From the NCBI RefSeq assembly GCF_007483685.1, contig NZ_VMKN01000001.1, forward strand, positions 1,063,825-1,127,824: a stretch of DNA of 64,000 nucleotides, given 5' to 3'. Under the pieces are notes generated by a model. The model was not told the DNA's origin. It ran no database searches and saw only the letters and a list, made by a program, of their open reading frames with translations. Of the stretch, positions 35,552 through 45,304 are shown one piece after another. Made by a program: the position numbers and the translations under genes. This DNA comes from Litoribacter populi. Lineage in GTDB: Bacteria; Bacteroidota; Bacteroidia; Cytophagales; Cyclobacteriaceae. The stretch's first letter is position 1. Every line of letters starts with the position of its first letter.

Positions 35552-36892
35552 TCATTTGCTTTCCGCCACCTGTTCCTGTCGGGTGTGAATTCTGGAAATC
35601 AGATGTTCACCTACCTTTTGACCTTTTTTGGTTCCTTCAGTGATGGCCGGCATGTAATGAATACCACCGTAAAATCTACTCATAGCTGCCTCTTCAGCTG
35701 CAGCCCGGAATGATTCAAATGTGCGGGTAGGTAGACCATAGGCCACCTCGGTGGAGTCTACAAACTCAAATGGCTCTCCAAACAAATGTGTTAAAGCAAT
35801 AGAAGCTGCGGTGGATATCACGCTATGTCCGCTAGTGTACTCTGGAAATGGAGGGGTTTGCAAGAGTGGTGCCCATTCTTCATCAATATATTGGTTGATG
35901 AATGTTTCCGGCCGGACTAGCACGCTTCTGTACTTTTCATCCCAACAGGCGATAAAACCATCCATCAAAGTGACGCCGGTCACCGCCATCGCCTCGGCAG
36001 TTCCTTTCCAGTCCAATCCATTTTTTTTGCATGCTATGCCTGCAATGCCCATCCAGTGCCCTCCAGGTGTAATTTTCTTTTCCGCAAACATCACATGACC
36101 TTTGATATTCATTTTATAGGGATTGCAGTCCCAAAAAAAAGCGATGTCCCGCTGTTCCTCAGTCATGGTTTGGTGAATCTGAAAGACCTCATTTGCTTCC
36201 TTGTAAAACTTGCTTTCAGGGTCAGAGCTAAAGGTGGTAGGTGGCAAAGACTTAAACTGGGCCGCAGAATCCAAGAAAAAGGGTCTTATTTTATTCCAGT
36301 GGGGTTCAATTCCTTCCATATAAGCAGGGGGTGTTGGCTGCCAAGTGCCCTCAATGCCCGTCAGGCTATATTTTTCAAATGACCTACTTTGGTGATAGTT
36401 ATCATTTTTGGAATAGGCCAGTACCTGAGCGGCCACCTCCTTGCCCAGGTCAAGGGAGTTGTAATAGGTTTTGGTCGGGAGAGATGACCTGAATTTTTTG
36501 AGAACTTCTTTTTGATGAGTTTCTAATTGTTCCTCTGAAAAGACCAACGCTGTTGCTACTTGGTAGTAAGCCGTGATGGCGGCTAAAGGAAAGAAGACCT
36601 CTTCAGGCACTTCGATGTTTACAGGTTCAAAACCATTTAGCTGACCCATCAGTGATTTGTAGGTTGGGTCCTCTAGCGCTGCTACTTCAAAAGCGGCAAT
36701 GGATGGATAGGCGTAAATGCGGCTGGCCACGGGGGGGCTGAAAATATCATGCACAATCACCTGCGTAAGTTTCTCATTCGCTTCAATCAACAAATCGCCA
36801 GAGTACAAACCAGGGTCTGCCTCCTTAGGCTGACACCCCCACCCAATAACTATCAGGAATAATGAATAAAAGGTAAATATCTGTTTCCCCAT
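35552..36892 (-). CDS. Vanadium haloperoxidase/PAP2-family lipoprotein
   Basis: Lipoprotein of 446 residues with lipobox ending at Cys20 followed by QPKEAD. The complete vanadate/phosphate pocket is visible: Lys320-x6-Arg327-Pro328, Ser354-Gly355-His356, and Arg406-x5-His412, equal in spacing to the fungal vanadium chloroperoxidase and bacterial acid phosphatases. The closest family pattern is the vanadium-dependent haloperoxidase group of Bacteroidota. It may oxidise halides with hydrogen peroxide, or act as a phosphatase; the sequence alone does not decide. It lies 73 bases downstream of two FG-GAP lipoproteins and a SusC/SusD pair on the same strand, so it probably acts on the substrate of that system. 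Confidence 0.85.
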   Translation of the reverse strand: MGKQIFTFYSLFLIVIGWGCQPKEADPGLYSGDLLIEANEKLTQVIVHDIFSPPVASRIYAYPSIAAFEVAALEDPTYKSLMGQLNGFEPVNIEVPEEVFFPLAAITAYYQVATALVFSEEQLETHQKEVLKKFRSSLPTKTYYNSLDLGKEVAAQVLAYSKNDNYHQSRSFEKYSLTGIEGTWQPTPPAYMEGIEPHWNKIRPFFLDSAAQFKSLPPTTFSSDPESKFYKEANEVFQIHQTMTEEQRDIAFFWDCNPYKMNIKGHVMFAEKKITPGGHWMGIAGIACKKNGLDWKGTAEAMAVTGVTLMDGFIACWDEKYRSVLVRPETFINQYIDEEWAPLLQTPPFPEYTSGHSVISTAASIALTHLFGEPFEFVDSTEVAYGLPTRTFESFRAAAEEAAMSRFYGGIHYMPAITEGTKKGQKVGEHLISRIHTRQEQVAESK

Positions 36893-36965
36893 GATATAAT
36901 TCCGTAATCCATTCTCAATCTAAAATATTAATCAATATAGGGTAAAATTTATTTTTTTGCAATTT

Positions 36966-39900
36966 CTACCTTCTAACCTTCACCACCGCCGGTTTATCAT
37001 TGTTCCTGATGAAGAGATAATGACGCTCACCGGCTACCGTAATGGGAAGGACACGACGGGTCTCGCCGGGAACGCTTAGTCCGGATTCCTTGCCTGTCAT
37101 TGGGTTGAAATTGCCGGGATTGGGAGATGTCTTAAGGGCCAAACCATATGAGGCATCATACCTGCCCCGCTGCACGTTGACTGGATAGAAATTTCCTGCC
37201 AACAAGGCCAAACCTTCCTCCGTATCATAATACCCCGCCTGAATAGGAGACATTTGAGCGGGAAAGGGTAATGTGTCCACCTCAAACTCATAATTCCCCA
37301 AATTTCTAACCCTTACCGATCGCAACTGATAGGCCTCCAACTTTTCTGATTCCTCCAGTTGTTGTTTTCCAAATACCTGCTCTAGTGTAGCCTCGGAAAA
37401 AACGCTGTAAGAAAGAAACTCCTTTTTCAACGATGGCACCTGCTTGGAAAGCTCATCTTTGGTGTGGAATGGATATTCCCGGCCAGCCATAAAATGTGAT
37501 AGAACCTGCTCCCTCGTGCCGTTTTCATCAAAATCATTAACATACAATTTTAAAGGTTCTTCTCGACTGGCTTTCAACTTGGAGTTAAGCCCCAAATTAC
37601 CAACCACAAAATCTACCTTTCCATCATTATCAAAATCACCTTCAATTATAGCATTCCACCAACCGTTTGTATAAGCCAATGGATTATTCTGAAGGTCCAA
37701 AGGTTCCAATTTGCCTTTCTGGTTTTTTATAATTGTGATGGGTTCCCACTCGGCAGCTATTACCAAAGCTGGATACTTTTCCTCGTCCAAAGCCAACCAT
37801 TTGGCATCTTTCACTTTGGCAAAGTTTTGAAGGAAAGGAGCTTTTTCCGAAGTCACATCTTCAAACTTTCCATTACCCTTATTTTCCAATAGGTAAGAAT
37901 GGGGCATATACCCATACTTCCAAGGTTCGGTGCGGGCCCCAATGAAAAGGTCCAAATCACCATCCCCATCAAAATCCCCAGCGGCCACCACGCTGCCTGT
38001 GAGGTATAATGTGGGAAATTCAGCTGACTTGCTAAAGTTCCCCTTGCCGTCATTAAAGTATAGTCGAGGTTGGTTGGCTGCGTTTTTTCCATAAAATTCA
38101 TTTCCCCCGCTTACCACTACCAAATCCTGATGACCGTTACCATTAAAATCCCCAAAAACAGCTGATACATCCTCGTTTAAACTATCGAGTTGAAACGCTT
38201 CCTGAGAGGACAGCACAAACTTGCCAGATGTAGTCTGAAGGAAGAGTTGCCCGCTCTGATGTTTGGCTCCACCTAAATACAAATCTTCCAAACCGTCACC
38301 GTTTACATCGGCAACTGCTGCCGCCGGTCCTTCAGCAGAGAGCATATGGGGCAGAAGGGGCTCTCTTGTGAATTCGTTAAATGTATTTTCTGTATGCTGA
38401 TAGGCCAACCCAAAAGGGTCTGTCACTTCAGTCATCAATGGTGCCTGTTGATGAAATCGCCCATAGTCAAACCTGCCCAAAGCATCATTTTGGTCTATTT
38501 CTAAAGTCTGATTCAATTGCACACCAGTAAGGATCTGGTAACTGAAATCCGGCCATATAATAATCATGGAATCCAAAGGTGCCTCTTGAGGAAAACCGAA
38601 ATTTAACCTGTAGTCCGATGAACTCATAAATCCCTTTACAGGGCTACATTCCTGGATCTGAAATTGGTCACCCTGATAGGTTAAAACCTTACTGCCGACG
38701 CCAAAGTTATTACCGGACTTGCCCTTGAGACTTATCTTTAAATAGTTTTTAGAAGTCTCCGTATCTGTATTGATGCTGCGGTTTTCCAGTACAAATGCCT
38801 TGTCGTTGATGTTGTTGACTATGATGTCCAAATCTCCATCGTTGTCCAGATCCACAAAGGATGCTCCGTTGGAATAAGAGTCTAAATCCAAACCCCAATC
38901 GGCTGACATGTTGGTGAAAGTCAAGTTTCCATTATTTCGATAGACATAATTTGGCAACTTGATGGTTGGCATTTTCTCGATAAGTGCCAGCTCTTTTTCA
39001 GTAAGCTCATATTGTAGTTGATATTGAATATCCTCATCGGTGATGAAGTTGATATAATCCAAATCATTGCTCCTTCGCAAAATTCCATTGGCCACAAAAA
39101 TATCCTTGTACCCGTCCAAATCCAGGTCGGCTAGAAAAGTAGACCAGCTCCAATCGGTAGCATGAACACCTGCCATCAGCCCTATTTCGCTGAAAGTGCC
39201 ATCACCATTGTTTAATTGCAAAGTGTTTCTAGCAAATTGATGAGTAAAACCATAATTCAGCTTGAAATTATAGACATCGTAAGGGTCTTCTGCGGCTGAA
39301 GCTTTGAGAATTTTAGGATTTTCGGGAAGCATATCGAGCGTGAATAGCTCAGGAAAGCCATCATTGTTAAGGTCTGCAAAATCCACCCCCATGGAAAAAT
39401 GGCTGGTATGCATCATAGACTCATTGAGCTTGTTGGTAAAAGTACCATCGCCATTGTTGATGTAGAGGTAATCGTTTTCGTGAAAGTCATTTCCCACAAA
39501 AATATCTGGGTAGCCGTTTAAGTTCACGTCGCTGATAACCACGCCCAAACCGTACCCAATGGCGCTGCTAAAAATACCCGCTTCAGCGGTTACATCTACA
39601 AATCTACCATTGTCGTTTCTCAGTAATTTATCTCCTGCCAGAGGATGTGTTTTGTCTCTAAGGGTGCTGGGTCCAAATGTCCCGTTGTTGTGAACCGAAT
39701 GGTTTAGCATAAACATGTCTAAATCACCATCCAAGTCGTAGTCAAAGAATACCGCTTGGGTAGAAAAGCCGATAAGGTTGAGACCATAATCAGCGGCCTC
39801 GTCCCGAAAGATTGGAAGGCCATTTTCATCGTTACCCTGATTAATAAAAAGTTGGTTTTGGCTTTTAAATTCTAAGTGGTCTCCTAGATAGCTTACATAT

Positions 39901-40289
39901 ATATCCATCAAACCGTCCCCATTCACATCAGCCATGGAAACCCCAGTGGTCCAGCTATTGAATCCCCCAACTCCAGCCTCTTCAGTAACGTCTCTAAAAC
40001 GGAGGTTGCCCTCGTTAAGATAAAGTTTGTTTTCATGCTGGTTGGAGGTGAAGTACACATCCAAAAGCCCGTCCCCGTTCACATCACCTACGGCTACACC
40101 ACCACCATTGTAAAAATACATGTAGGTGAAAATATTCATATCCACGGTTTCCTCCAGGTCGTTGCTGAAATGGATACCTGAATCATCCGCAGAAATGGAC
40201 CTGAAAAGAGTGTCTTTAGGTTCCTCTTTTTTTGAGCCACAACTGAGAAGGATGGATAAAATAATATAAACTGAAAAGTTGGACTTCAT
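36966..40289 (-). CDS. FG-GAP/VCBS repeat lipoprotein with ASPIC/UnbV domain, copy 1
   Basis: Large lipoprotein of 1107 residues; lipobox ILLSC with Cys17, then SKKEEP, an acidic pattern associated with surface export in Bacteroidota. The first ~500 residues contain many FG-GAP/VCBS repeats with calcium-type DxNxDGxxD loops (DVNGDGLLDVYF, DLDLDGYKDIFV), expected to form a beta propeller. Around 520-595 is an ASPIC/UnbV domain (GNNFGVGSKVLTY, IIIWPDFSYQILTGV), followed by a second series of such repeats. Human CRTAC1 has the same domain pair. Function is unknown; adhesion or glycan/protein binding is likely. One base separates it from copy 2, so both share a transcript. Confidence 0.88.
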   Translation of the reverse strand: MKSNFSVYIILSILLSCGSKKEEPKDTLFRSISADDSGIHFSNDLEETVDMNIFTYMYFYNGGGVAVGDVNGDGLLDVYFTSNQHENKLYLNEGNLRFRDVTEEAGVGGFNSWTTGVSMADVNGDGLMDIYVSYLGDHLEFKSQNQLFINQGNDENGLPIFRDEAADYGLNLIGFSTQAVFFDYDLDGDLDMFMLNHSVHNNGTFGPSTLRDKTHPLAGDKLLRNDNGRFVDVTAEAGIFSSAIGYGLGVVISDVNLNGYPDIFVGNDFHENDYLYINNGDGTFTNKLNESMMHTSHFSMGVDFADLNNDGFPELFTLDMLPENPKILKASAAEDPYDVYNFKLNYGFTHQFARNTLQLNNGDGTFSEIGLMAGVHATDWSWSTFLADLDLDGYKDIFVANGILRRSNDLDYINFITDEDIQYQLQYELTEKELALIEKMPTIKLPNYVYRNNGNLTFTNMSADWGLDLDSYSNGASFVDLDNDGDLDIIVNNINDKAFVLENRSINTDTETSKNYLKISLKGKSGNNFGVGSKVLTYQGDQFQIQECSPVKGFMSSSDYRLNFGFPQEAPLDSMIIIWPDFSYQILTGVQLNQTLEIDQNDALGRFDYGRFHQQAPLMTEVTDPFGLAYQHTENTFNEFTREPLLPHMLSAEGPAAAVADVNGDGLEDLYLGGAKHQSGQLFLQTTSGKFVLSSQEAFQLDSLNEDVSAVFGDFNGNGHQDLVVVSGGNEFYGKNAANQPRLYFNDGKGNFSKSAEFPTLYLTGSVVAAGDFDGDGDLDLFIGARTEPWKYGYMPHSYLLENKGNGKFEDVTSEKAPFLQNFAKVKDAKWLALDEEKYPALVIAAEWEPITIIKNQKGKLEPLDLQNNPLAYTNGWWNAIIEGDFDNDGKVDFVVGNLGLNSKLKASREEPLKLYVNDFDENGTREQVLSHFMAGREYPFHTKDELSKQVPSLKKEFLSYSVFSEATLEQVFGKQQLEESEKLEAYQLRSVRVRNLGNYEFEVDTLPFPAQMSPIQAGYYDTEEGLALLAGNFYPVNVQRGRYDASYGLALKTSPNPGNFNPMTGKESGLSVPGETRRVLPITVAGERHYLFIRNNDKPAVVKVRR

Positions 40290-40290
40290 C

Positions 40291-43200
40291 TTACTTTAAT
40301 TTAAATACCAATGGAGTATTGTTGTTCCTGATTGCCAAAAGGGTGGGGGTGGTAGATTTTAGTTTCTTCAAATGCCTAGTTTCACCTTTGATGATAAGAC
40401 CACTATAGGGGTAATTCCTAAAATTGCCTTCACCATCTCCCAAAAGGACCACTCCCTCGGAGGCATCATACCTGCCCAATTCCGGCTTAACGCCAAAAAA
40501 ATTACCAGCCATAACGATATCCAGATGGCCATCATGATTGATATCAATCACCTCCGCACTTCGCATGGTGGTAAACTGTGCCTCTAAAGGAAGTTTGTTG
40601 AGTTTGAATTTTCCGCCACCCTGATTGATTAGGACGATGCTCTCACTGATGTAACTTCTCAAAACCTTACTTCTAGACAGTTCTTTTTCCTCGAAGATTT
40701 CCTCAATCGACTTTTCTGCATAGGACTCATAGGTTTGGAATCGCTTTTTCAGCGAGCTCATCTGCTTTACAATTTCATGCCTGGTATGTATCGGATAATC
40801 CCTGCCATCAATCTGGTAAGTGGTAATTTGCTCGTACGAACCGTTATTGTCAAAATCATTAACAAAAAGGCCAATTGGGCTTTCAGGTGAAGTCTTTAAC
40901 CTCGTGTTTAAACCGGTATTGGTTAGCACTATGTCAGGCTGCCCATCTTGATTCAAATCAGCTATAGTGATGCTATTCCACCAGCCGTTGCTTTTTTCCA
41001 TTCCCTCAATTTCGACTTCTGTGCTTTTCAGCTTTCCTCCTTCCATGGTCAATAGCTTCACTGAATTCCAGTCCCCAACGGCTAGAATTTGATCTTTCCC
41101 CTCTAATTGAATTACAGCCAAATCGGTTAACATACCTATATCTCTGAGAACGGGAGCCAATTCTTTGGTTTGGTCTTTAAACTTACCAGTTCCGTCATTG
41201 ATCAAAAGCTGATGGGTAGGGTTGAGTCCATAATATTGGTTACTCCTTCTAGAGGCAATTAAGAGGTCATAGTAGCCGTCACCATTGAAGTCAAAGGCAA
41301 TTGCTTTACTGCCTATTTGCAGGTTATTTGGCAGGGCATCCGGTGCGGGTTCGAAGACAGGTTGCTTTTTGCTGTCCAAACCCTTGTTAATATATAGCCT
41401 GTCGCGGAGTTGTGGGGAATTGGAACTGAACTCACTGCCTCCACTGACCACTAGTAAGTCCAAAAGACCGTTGTCGTTGGCATCGAAAAACAAGGCTGAA
41501 ACATCTTCTGAGCTCGCATCACTAGAAAAGTCTTGATTGATTTTTTCAAAATCACCACCCTTTGTTTGAATAAAAATGGCGCCGGCCTGGTCTTTTGCAC
41601 CTCCTACAAAAAAATCATCCAAGCCATCACCGTTCAAGTCTGCAGCGGCAAAAGCAGGCCCCTCTGTGGATAGCATTTTGAAAGTCAGTCTCTCCCTGTC
41701 AAAATCATTGTAATTGTTCTCCACGTGCTGAAAAGGTATGGGATGTCCTTCAGCAAAATAGTTGGTTGGAAGCTTTGGGTTGTGATTTATGAAACTTGCC
41801 TCAGTTTGCTTTAAATGATGGTTGGAGTTAAGGGCCAAGTCTTTTAAAGATTGAACTTTGCCATCCCGCCACTGCACTCGGATGCTGTCAGGAGAGTTTC
41901 CGCCCAAGCCCATTACCATTTTGTAATCCATGGAGGATTGGAAGCCACGGATAGGCATATTCTCGTAGCTAATAACCTGGTCACCAACAAAAGCCTGAAC
42001 TTTTGCACCCAGGCCAAACCTATTTTGACCTTCACCTTCAAAAGTGAAGGTGAGGAATTTGTTTTCAGGTAGTGTTTCAACGCTGTTGTTTTTATAAATA
42101 AAAAGCCCTTGATTGAGGTTATTAATTACTAAGTCAAGATCTCCATCCCCATCAAGGTCTCCATAAGCTGCTCCATTGCTAAAAGTAGGCTCCCCAAAAC
42201 CCCAGTCCACTGCGGCATTTGTGAATTGCAGCGGAGAGGTTTGAGTAAACATGTAATTTACTAGTTTCTCTGAAGGCATACGGTTGACAAAATCCTGAAA
42301 ATTGACCTTTTTACCTTCTACAGCTGCTTTCATGTTTTCACTTGAAGCCAAATACTCCACAAAATCCTGATTTGTAACATCTTTATACACCCCATTGCTG
42401 ACAAATATCTCTTTATTACCATTGTTATTGAAATCTGCGATCAGCGCTCCCCAACTCCAGTCAGTTGCGGCTACATTTGCCAGATATCCAATTTCACTGA
42501 AGTTCTTTCCAGCGTTATTCAGCTGCAAGGTGTTGCGCATATATTGGTAATAATAATCCTGCTGAAGTCTTAACTGAAGGATGTCATAAGTCTCAAACTG
42601 CGCCATGGTCTTCAATCTCCTGTCTGATTCGGGCATCATGTCCGTGGTGAAGATTTCGGGGTAACCATCGTTATTGATGTCAGCAATGTCGGCACCCATA
42701 CTGAACATACTGATGTGCTGCATATAGTCGGGCAAGGATTCCTGGAATGTGCCATCACCCTTATTGATATAGAGATAATCCCTTTCGTAAAAATCATTGG
42801 AGATAAAGATGTCTGGGTGCCCGTTTCCCGTAACATCACCCACGCTTACACCAAGCCCAAAACCAATCACACTTCCATGTATGCCAGCTTCTTCGCTGAC
42901 ATCTACAAATTTCCCGTTCTCGTTTTTGTAAAGTTTATCACCTCCTTTTGCGTCACGCTGTGTTCTAAGGTTGCGGAAGCCCAAAGTAGAAATGGGCCTG
43001 AAGGAATTATTTAGCAGGTAGCAATCAAGGTCGCCATCCCCATCGTAATCAAAGAATACTGCATGTGTGGAGAATCCAGGGTCTGCTAGTCCGTATTCAG
43101 AAGCTTTTTCAGTAAAGGTTCCATCACCATTGTTGATGAAAAGCTCATTTTCCATATTGCTCCCATCTAGGTCTCCGGAGTTGCACACATAGATGTCCAT

Positions 43201-43587
43201 GAGTCCGTCTCCATTGATGTCCACCATCGTTACGCCGGTGGACCATGGTTTACTTCCTCCTACTCCTGCAATTTCAGTTACATCCTCAAACTGCATGTTG
43301 CCTTTGTTGATGTAGAGATTGTTTTGACCGCGGTTCGCAGTTAGGAAAATGTCCGGTAGCCCATCGTTATTCACATCCCCAATGGCTACTCCGCCTCCAT
43401 TATAATAGTTTCTATACCGGAATACGTCAAAATCCTCGCTGTCTTCCAGTTCATTTATAAAATGAATTCCAGTCTGTTCTGGAGTGAGTCTAGTAAAAAG
43501 CTTGCCTTGTGGAATCTGACCATCCGGCTGGCTTTTACAACCTATTGCCAATAGGATAAACACAAAAAGATAATTGGGGTACTTCAT
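40291..43587 (-). CDS. FG-GAP/VCBS repeat lipoprotein with ASPIC/UnbV domain, copy 2
   Basis: Lipoprotein of 1098 residues (Cys17 in ILLAIGC), colinear with copy 1 along its whole length: DIFRY-like start, repeated DVNNDGLPDIFL and DINGDGLMDIYV loops, ASPIC/UnbV domain at about 515-590 (NRFGLGAKVQAF, RVQWRDGKVQSL), and a second propeller-like half with DLNQDGQPDIVL. The two copies have diverged clearly, so they probably bind different parts of a target or form a heteromer. It is the first gene after the hairpin that follows SusD. Confidence 0.88.
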   Translation of the reverse strand: MKYPNYLFVFILLAIGCKSQPDGQIPQGKLFTRLTPEQTGIHFINELEDSEDFDVFRYRNYYNGGGVAIGDVNNDGLPDIFLTANRGQNNLYINKGNMQFEDVTEIAGVGGSKPWSTGVTMVDINGDGLMDIYVCNSGDLDGSNMENELFINNGDGTFTEKASEYGLADPGFSTHAVFFDYDGDGDLDCYLLNNSFRPISTLGFRNLRTQRDAKGGDKLYKNENGKFVDVSEEAGIHGSVIGFGLGVSVGDVTGNGHPDIFISNDFYERDYLYINKGDGTFQESLPDYMQHISMFSMGADIADINNDGYPEIFTTDMMPESDRRLKTMAQFETYDILQLRLQQDYYYQYMRNTLQLNNAGKNFSEIGYLANVAATDWSWGALIADFNNNGNKEIFVSNGVYKDVTNQDFVEYLASSENMKAAVEGKKVNFQDFVNRMPSEKLVNYMFTQTSPLQFTNAAVDWGFGEPTFSNGAAYGDLDGDGDLDLVINNLNQGLFIYKNNSVETLPENKFLTFTFEGEGQNRFGLGAKVQAFVGDQVISYENMPIRGFQSSMDYKMVMGLGGNSPDSIRVQWRDGKVQSLKDLALNSNHHLKQTEASFINHNPKLPTNYFAEGHPIPFQHVENNYNDFDRERLTFKMLSTEGPAFAAADLNGDGLDDFFVGGAKDQAGAIFIQTKGGDFEKINQDFSSDASSEDVSALFFDANDNGLLDLLVVSGGSEFSSNSPQLRDRLYINKGLDSKKQPVFEPAPDALPNNLQIGSKAIAFDFNGDGYYDLLIASRRSNQYYGLNPTHQLLINDGTGKFKDQTKELAPVLRDIGMLTDLAVIQLEGKDQILAVGDWNSVKLLTMEGGKLKSTEVEIEGMEKSNGWWNSITIADLNQDGQPDIVLTNTGLNTRLKTSPESPIGLFVNDFDNNGSYEQITTYQIDGRDYPIHTRHEIVKQMSSLKKRFQTYESYAEKSIEEIFEEKELSRSKVLRSYISESIVLINQGGGKFKLNKLPLEAQFTTMRSAEVIDINHDGHLDIVMAGNFFGVKPELGRYDASEGVVLLGDGEGNFRNYPYSGLIIKGETRHLKKLKSTTPTLLAIRNNNTPLVFKLK

Positions 43588-43691
43588 GTACTAAAGATAA
43601 TTAATTTACCAAAAACACCTCAAAGTAAAGTTGGTTTTTTGCCTGAGATAAACCATTAATCTTCCACGCAGTGGAAATTGTACCCTTAAAC

Positions 43692-43715
43692 AAAAAAGCA
43701 GGTATCTCTACCTGC
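43692..43715 (-). terminator. Terminator-like hairpin between susD and the FG-GAP genes
   Basis: On the - strand GCAGGTA and TACCTGC form a seven-pair stem with loop GAGA, followed by six T. It lies about 35 bases after the SusD stop and about 105 before the next start on the same strand. It could end or partly attenuate the SusCD transcript, so that the abundant transporter is made in excess over the lipoproteins downstream. Confidence 0.75.
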
Positions 43716-43748
43716 CTTTTGTATTTGAATAAACCCATTAACATCTGT

Positions 43749-45293
43749 TTAATACCCCGGATTTTGGGTGAAGTTGGGGTTGGTATCCATGGCCCGTTGT
43801 GGGATAGGAAATAGCACCACATGTGGAGGAGTAACTGGCTTGTTTTGCCATTCCTGCAAAAACATTCCAAATCTGATTTGGTCATTTCTTCTCCAGCCTT
43901 CCCAATACAATTCATAACCTCTTTCATCCAAAAGCAATTCTTCAGTCAAATTGGCCAAAGGAGTTGCACCCCTTGCCTCACGAAGACCATTAACCATGGC
44001 TAAAGCTTGTCCCGTATTCCCGGAACGCAACATTGCTTCTGCTTGCATCAGCCAAGCATCGGCATATCGGAAGAGGATATAATCAGTGCCGATAAGTCCG
44101 TCAGCCAGGTTGTTAGGATCAGGTGGGTATTTGATTACCCTCACGCCCTGACGCTCATTGGAATAAAGCAAACTCACCTCTGGAGTAAATACCAACGGGT
44201 TACCACCTCGGTCATTTAGCGGAGCACCGGCACCGTCAAACTGTTGGCCTTCCAAAAAACCTACCCGTAATCCATGTCGGTCAGTGAAGCCTGGCAAAGC
44301 CTGACCTTTTCTTACATCGTCTGTTTCACCCCACTTGTTATAGAAATCCGCAACTGTGGTAAAACCATTCCATCCACCTCCCGAACCAGGCACCTGGTTA
44401 TAGTGAATGGTCATTTTATAGCGGTTTTGAACAGAGGCAACTGCGTTACCCTGTTCGTTTCTCCTGGCAAAGATGATTTCTCTAGAAGTATTACGGTTAT
44501 CAGGTACAAAGTTATCCCAGTAGAATGGAGTAAGGTCGAGCGAACTGTTGATTACAGCATCGGTGCTCTCAATGACAGCCTGCATGTCCTCATTGGTGAA
44601 ATTATAGGGGCCAGCAGCTTCTGGGGCAGTGAATACAGCACGGTTCAAATAAACCTTAGCCCTCAAGAAATGCGCTGCTTCTACAGTCGCCTGTCCCGTG
44701 TTCGCCCCATTTAAAGAGGGAAGGTTTGGAATTGCTGCATCTAGATCATCAATTATAAATTGAGTAGCCTCAGCCCTACTTAGCACAGTAGGAATTTCAT
44801 CAGGGTCATCCAGGTCTAGGCGAATAGGTACTTGCCCATAAAGATCCACAATGTTATAAAAGTAATAGGCCCGCAAAAATCTGGCTTCAGCAATCTGTTG
44901 GGCGGAAGCATTGGGTGCCTCGATTACCTGGGTGGCTCTTAGCTGACCTATATTCAGCGTGTTCCAAGCTGTAAACACAAATTCGTGGCTAGGATCCCAA
45001 GAATGAAGATGTAGCTGACGCCAAACTCCAAAATCACTCCAGTCTGTACCTCGAGTAGGTCCCATCATTTCATCTGAGGGGTGTTCCTGAAGGGCGTAAA
45101 GGCCAGCCTGATCCGCAAACGCATTCAGCTGGTTGTAGGTGCCCTGCAAAGCTGCAGCCGCTTCAGCTCCCTCTCCGGCTTCTGAGGGGCGATTAAATGA
45201 CTCCGCATCCAAGGCCGCATCGTCCAATTCTGTACACGCAACCCCGAATATGAGGGCGAGAACAGGGAGATAATATTTATTGAATATTTTCAT
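43749..45293 (-). CDS. SusD/RagB-family outer-membrane lipoprotein
   Basis: Surface lipoprotein of 514 residues with lipobox at Cys20 (VAC, then TELDD). It shows typical SusD features: an N-terminal helical TPR-like part (AEARFLRAYYFYNIVDLYGQVP is the family hallmark region), RAKVYLNRA, and a C-terminal LDERGYELYWEGWRRNDQIRFG. SusD proteins cap the SusC channel and capture the substrate. The gene starts 11 bases after susC. The substrate class cannot be told; no glycoside hydrolase lies in the same run, and the adjacent FG-GAP and haloperoxidase genes argue against a plain polysaccharide locus. Confidence 0.96.
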   Translation of the reverse strand: MKIFNKYYLPVLALIFGVACTELDDAALDAESFNRPSEAGEGAEAAAALQGTYNQLNAFADQAGLYALQEHPSDEMMGPTRGTDWSDFGVWRQLHLHSWDPSHEFVFTAWNTLNIGQLRATQVIEAPNASAQQIAEARFLRAYYFYNIVDLYGQVPIRLDLDDPDEIPTVLSRAEATQFIIDDLDAAIPNLPSLNGANTGQATVEAAHFLRAKVYLNRAVFTAPEAAGPYNFTNEDMQAVIESTDAVINSSLDLTPFYWDNFVPDNRNTSREIIFARRNEQGNAVASVQNRYKMTIHYNQVPGSGGGWNGFTTVADFYNKWGETDDVRKGQALPGFTDRHGLRVGFLEGQQFDGAGAPLNDRGGNPLVFTPEVSLLYSNERQGVRVIKYPPDPNNLADGLIGTDYILFRYADAWLMQAEAMLRSGNTGQALAMVNGLREARGATPLANLTEELLLDERGYELYWEGWRRNDQIRFGMFLQEWQNKPVTPPHVVLFPIPQRAMDTNPNFTQNPGY

Positions 45294-45304
45294 GGTCTTA
45301 TCTA

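Noticed and set aside
43601-43927. Small - strand open frame overlapping the end of susD in another frame
   Set aside because: It covers the SusD C-terminus and the terminator hairpin and has no family pattern.
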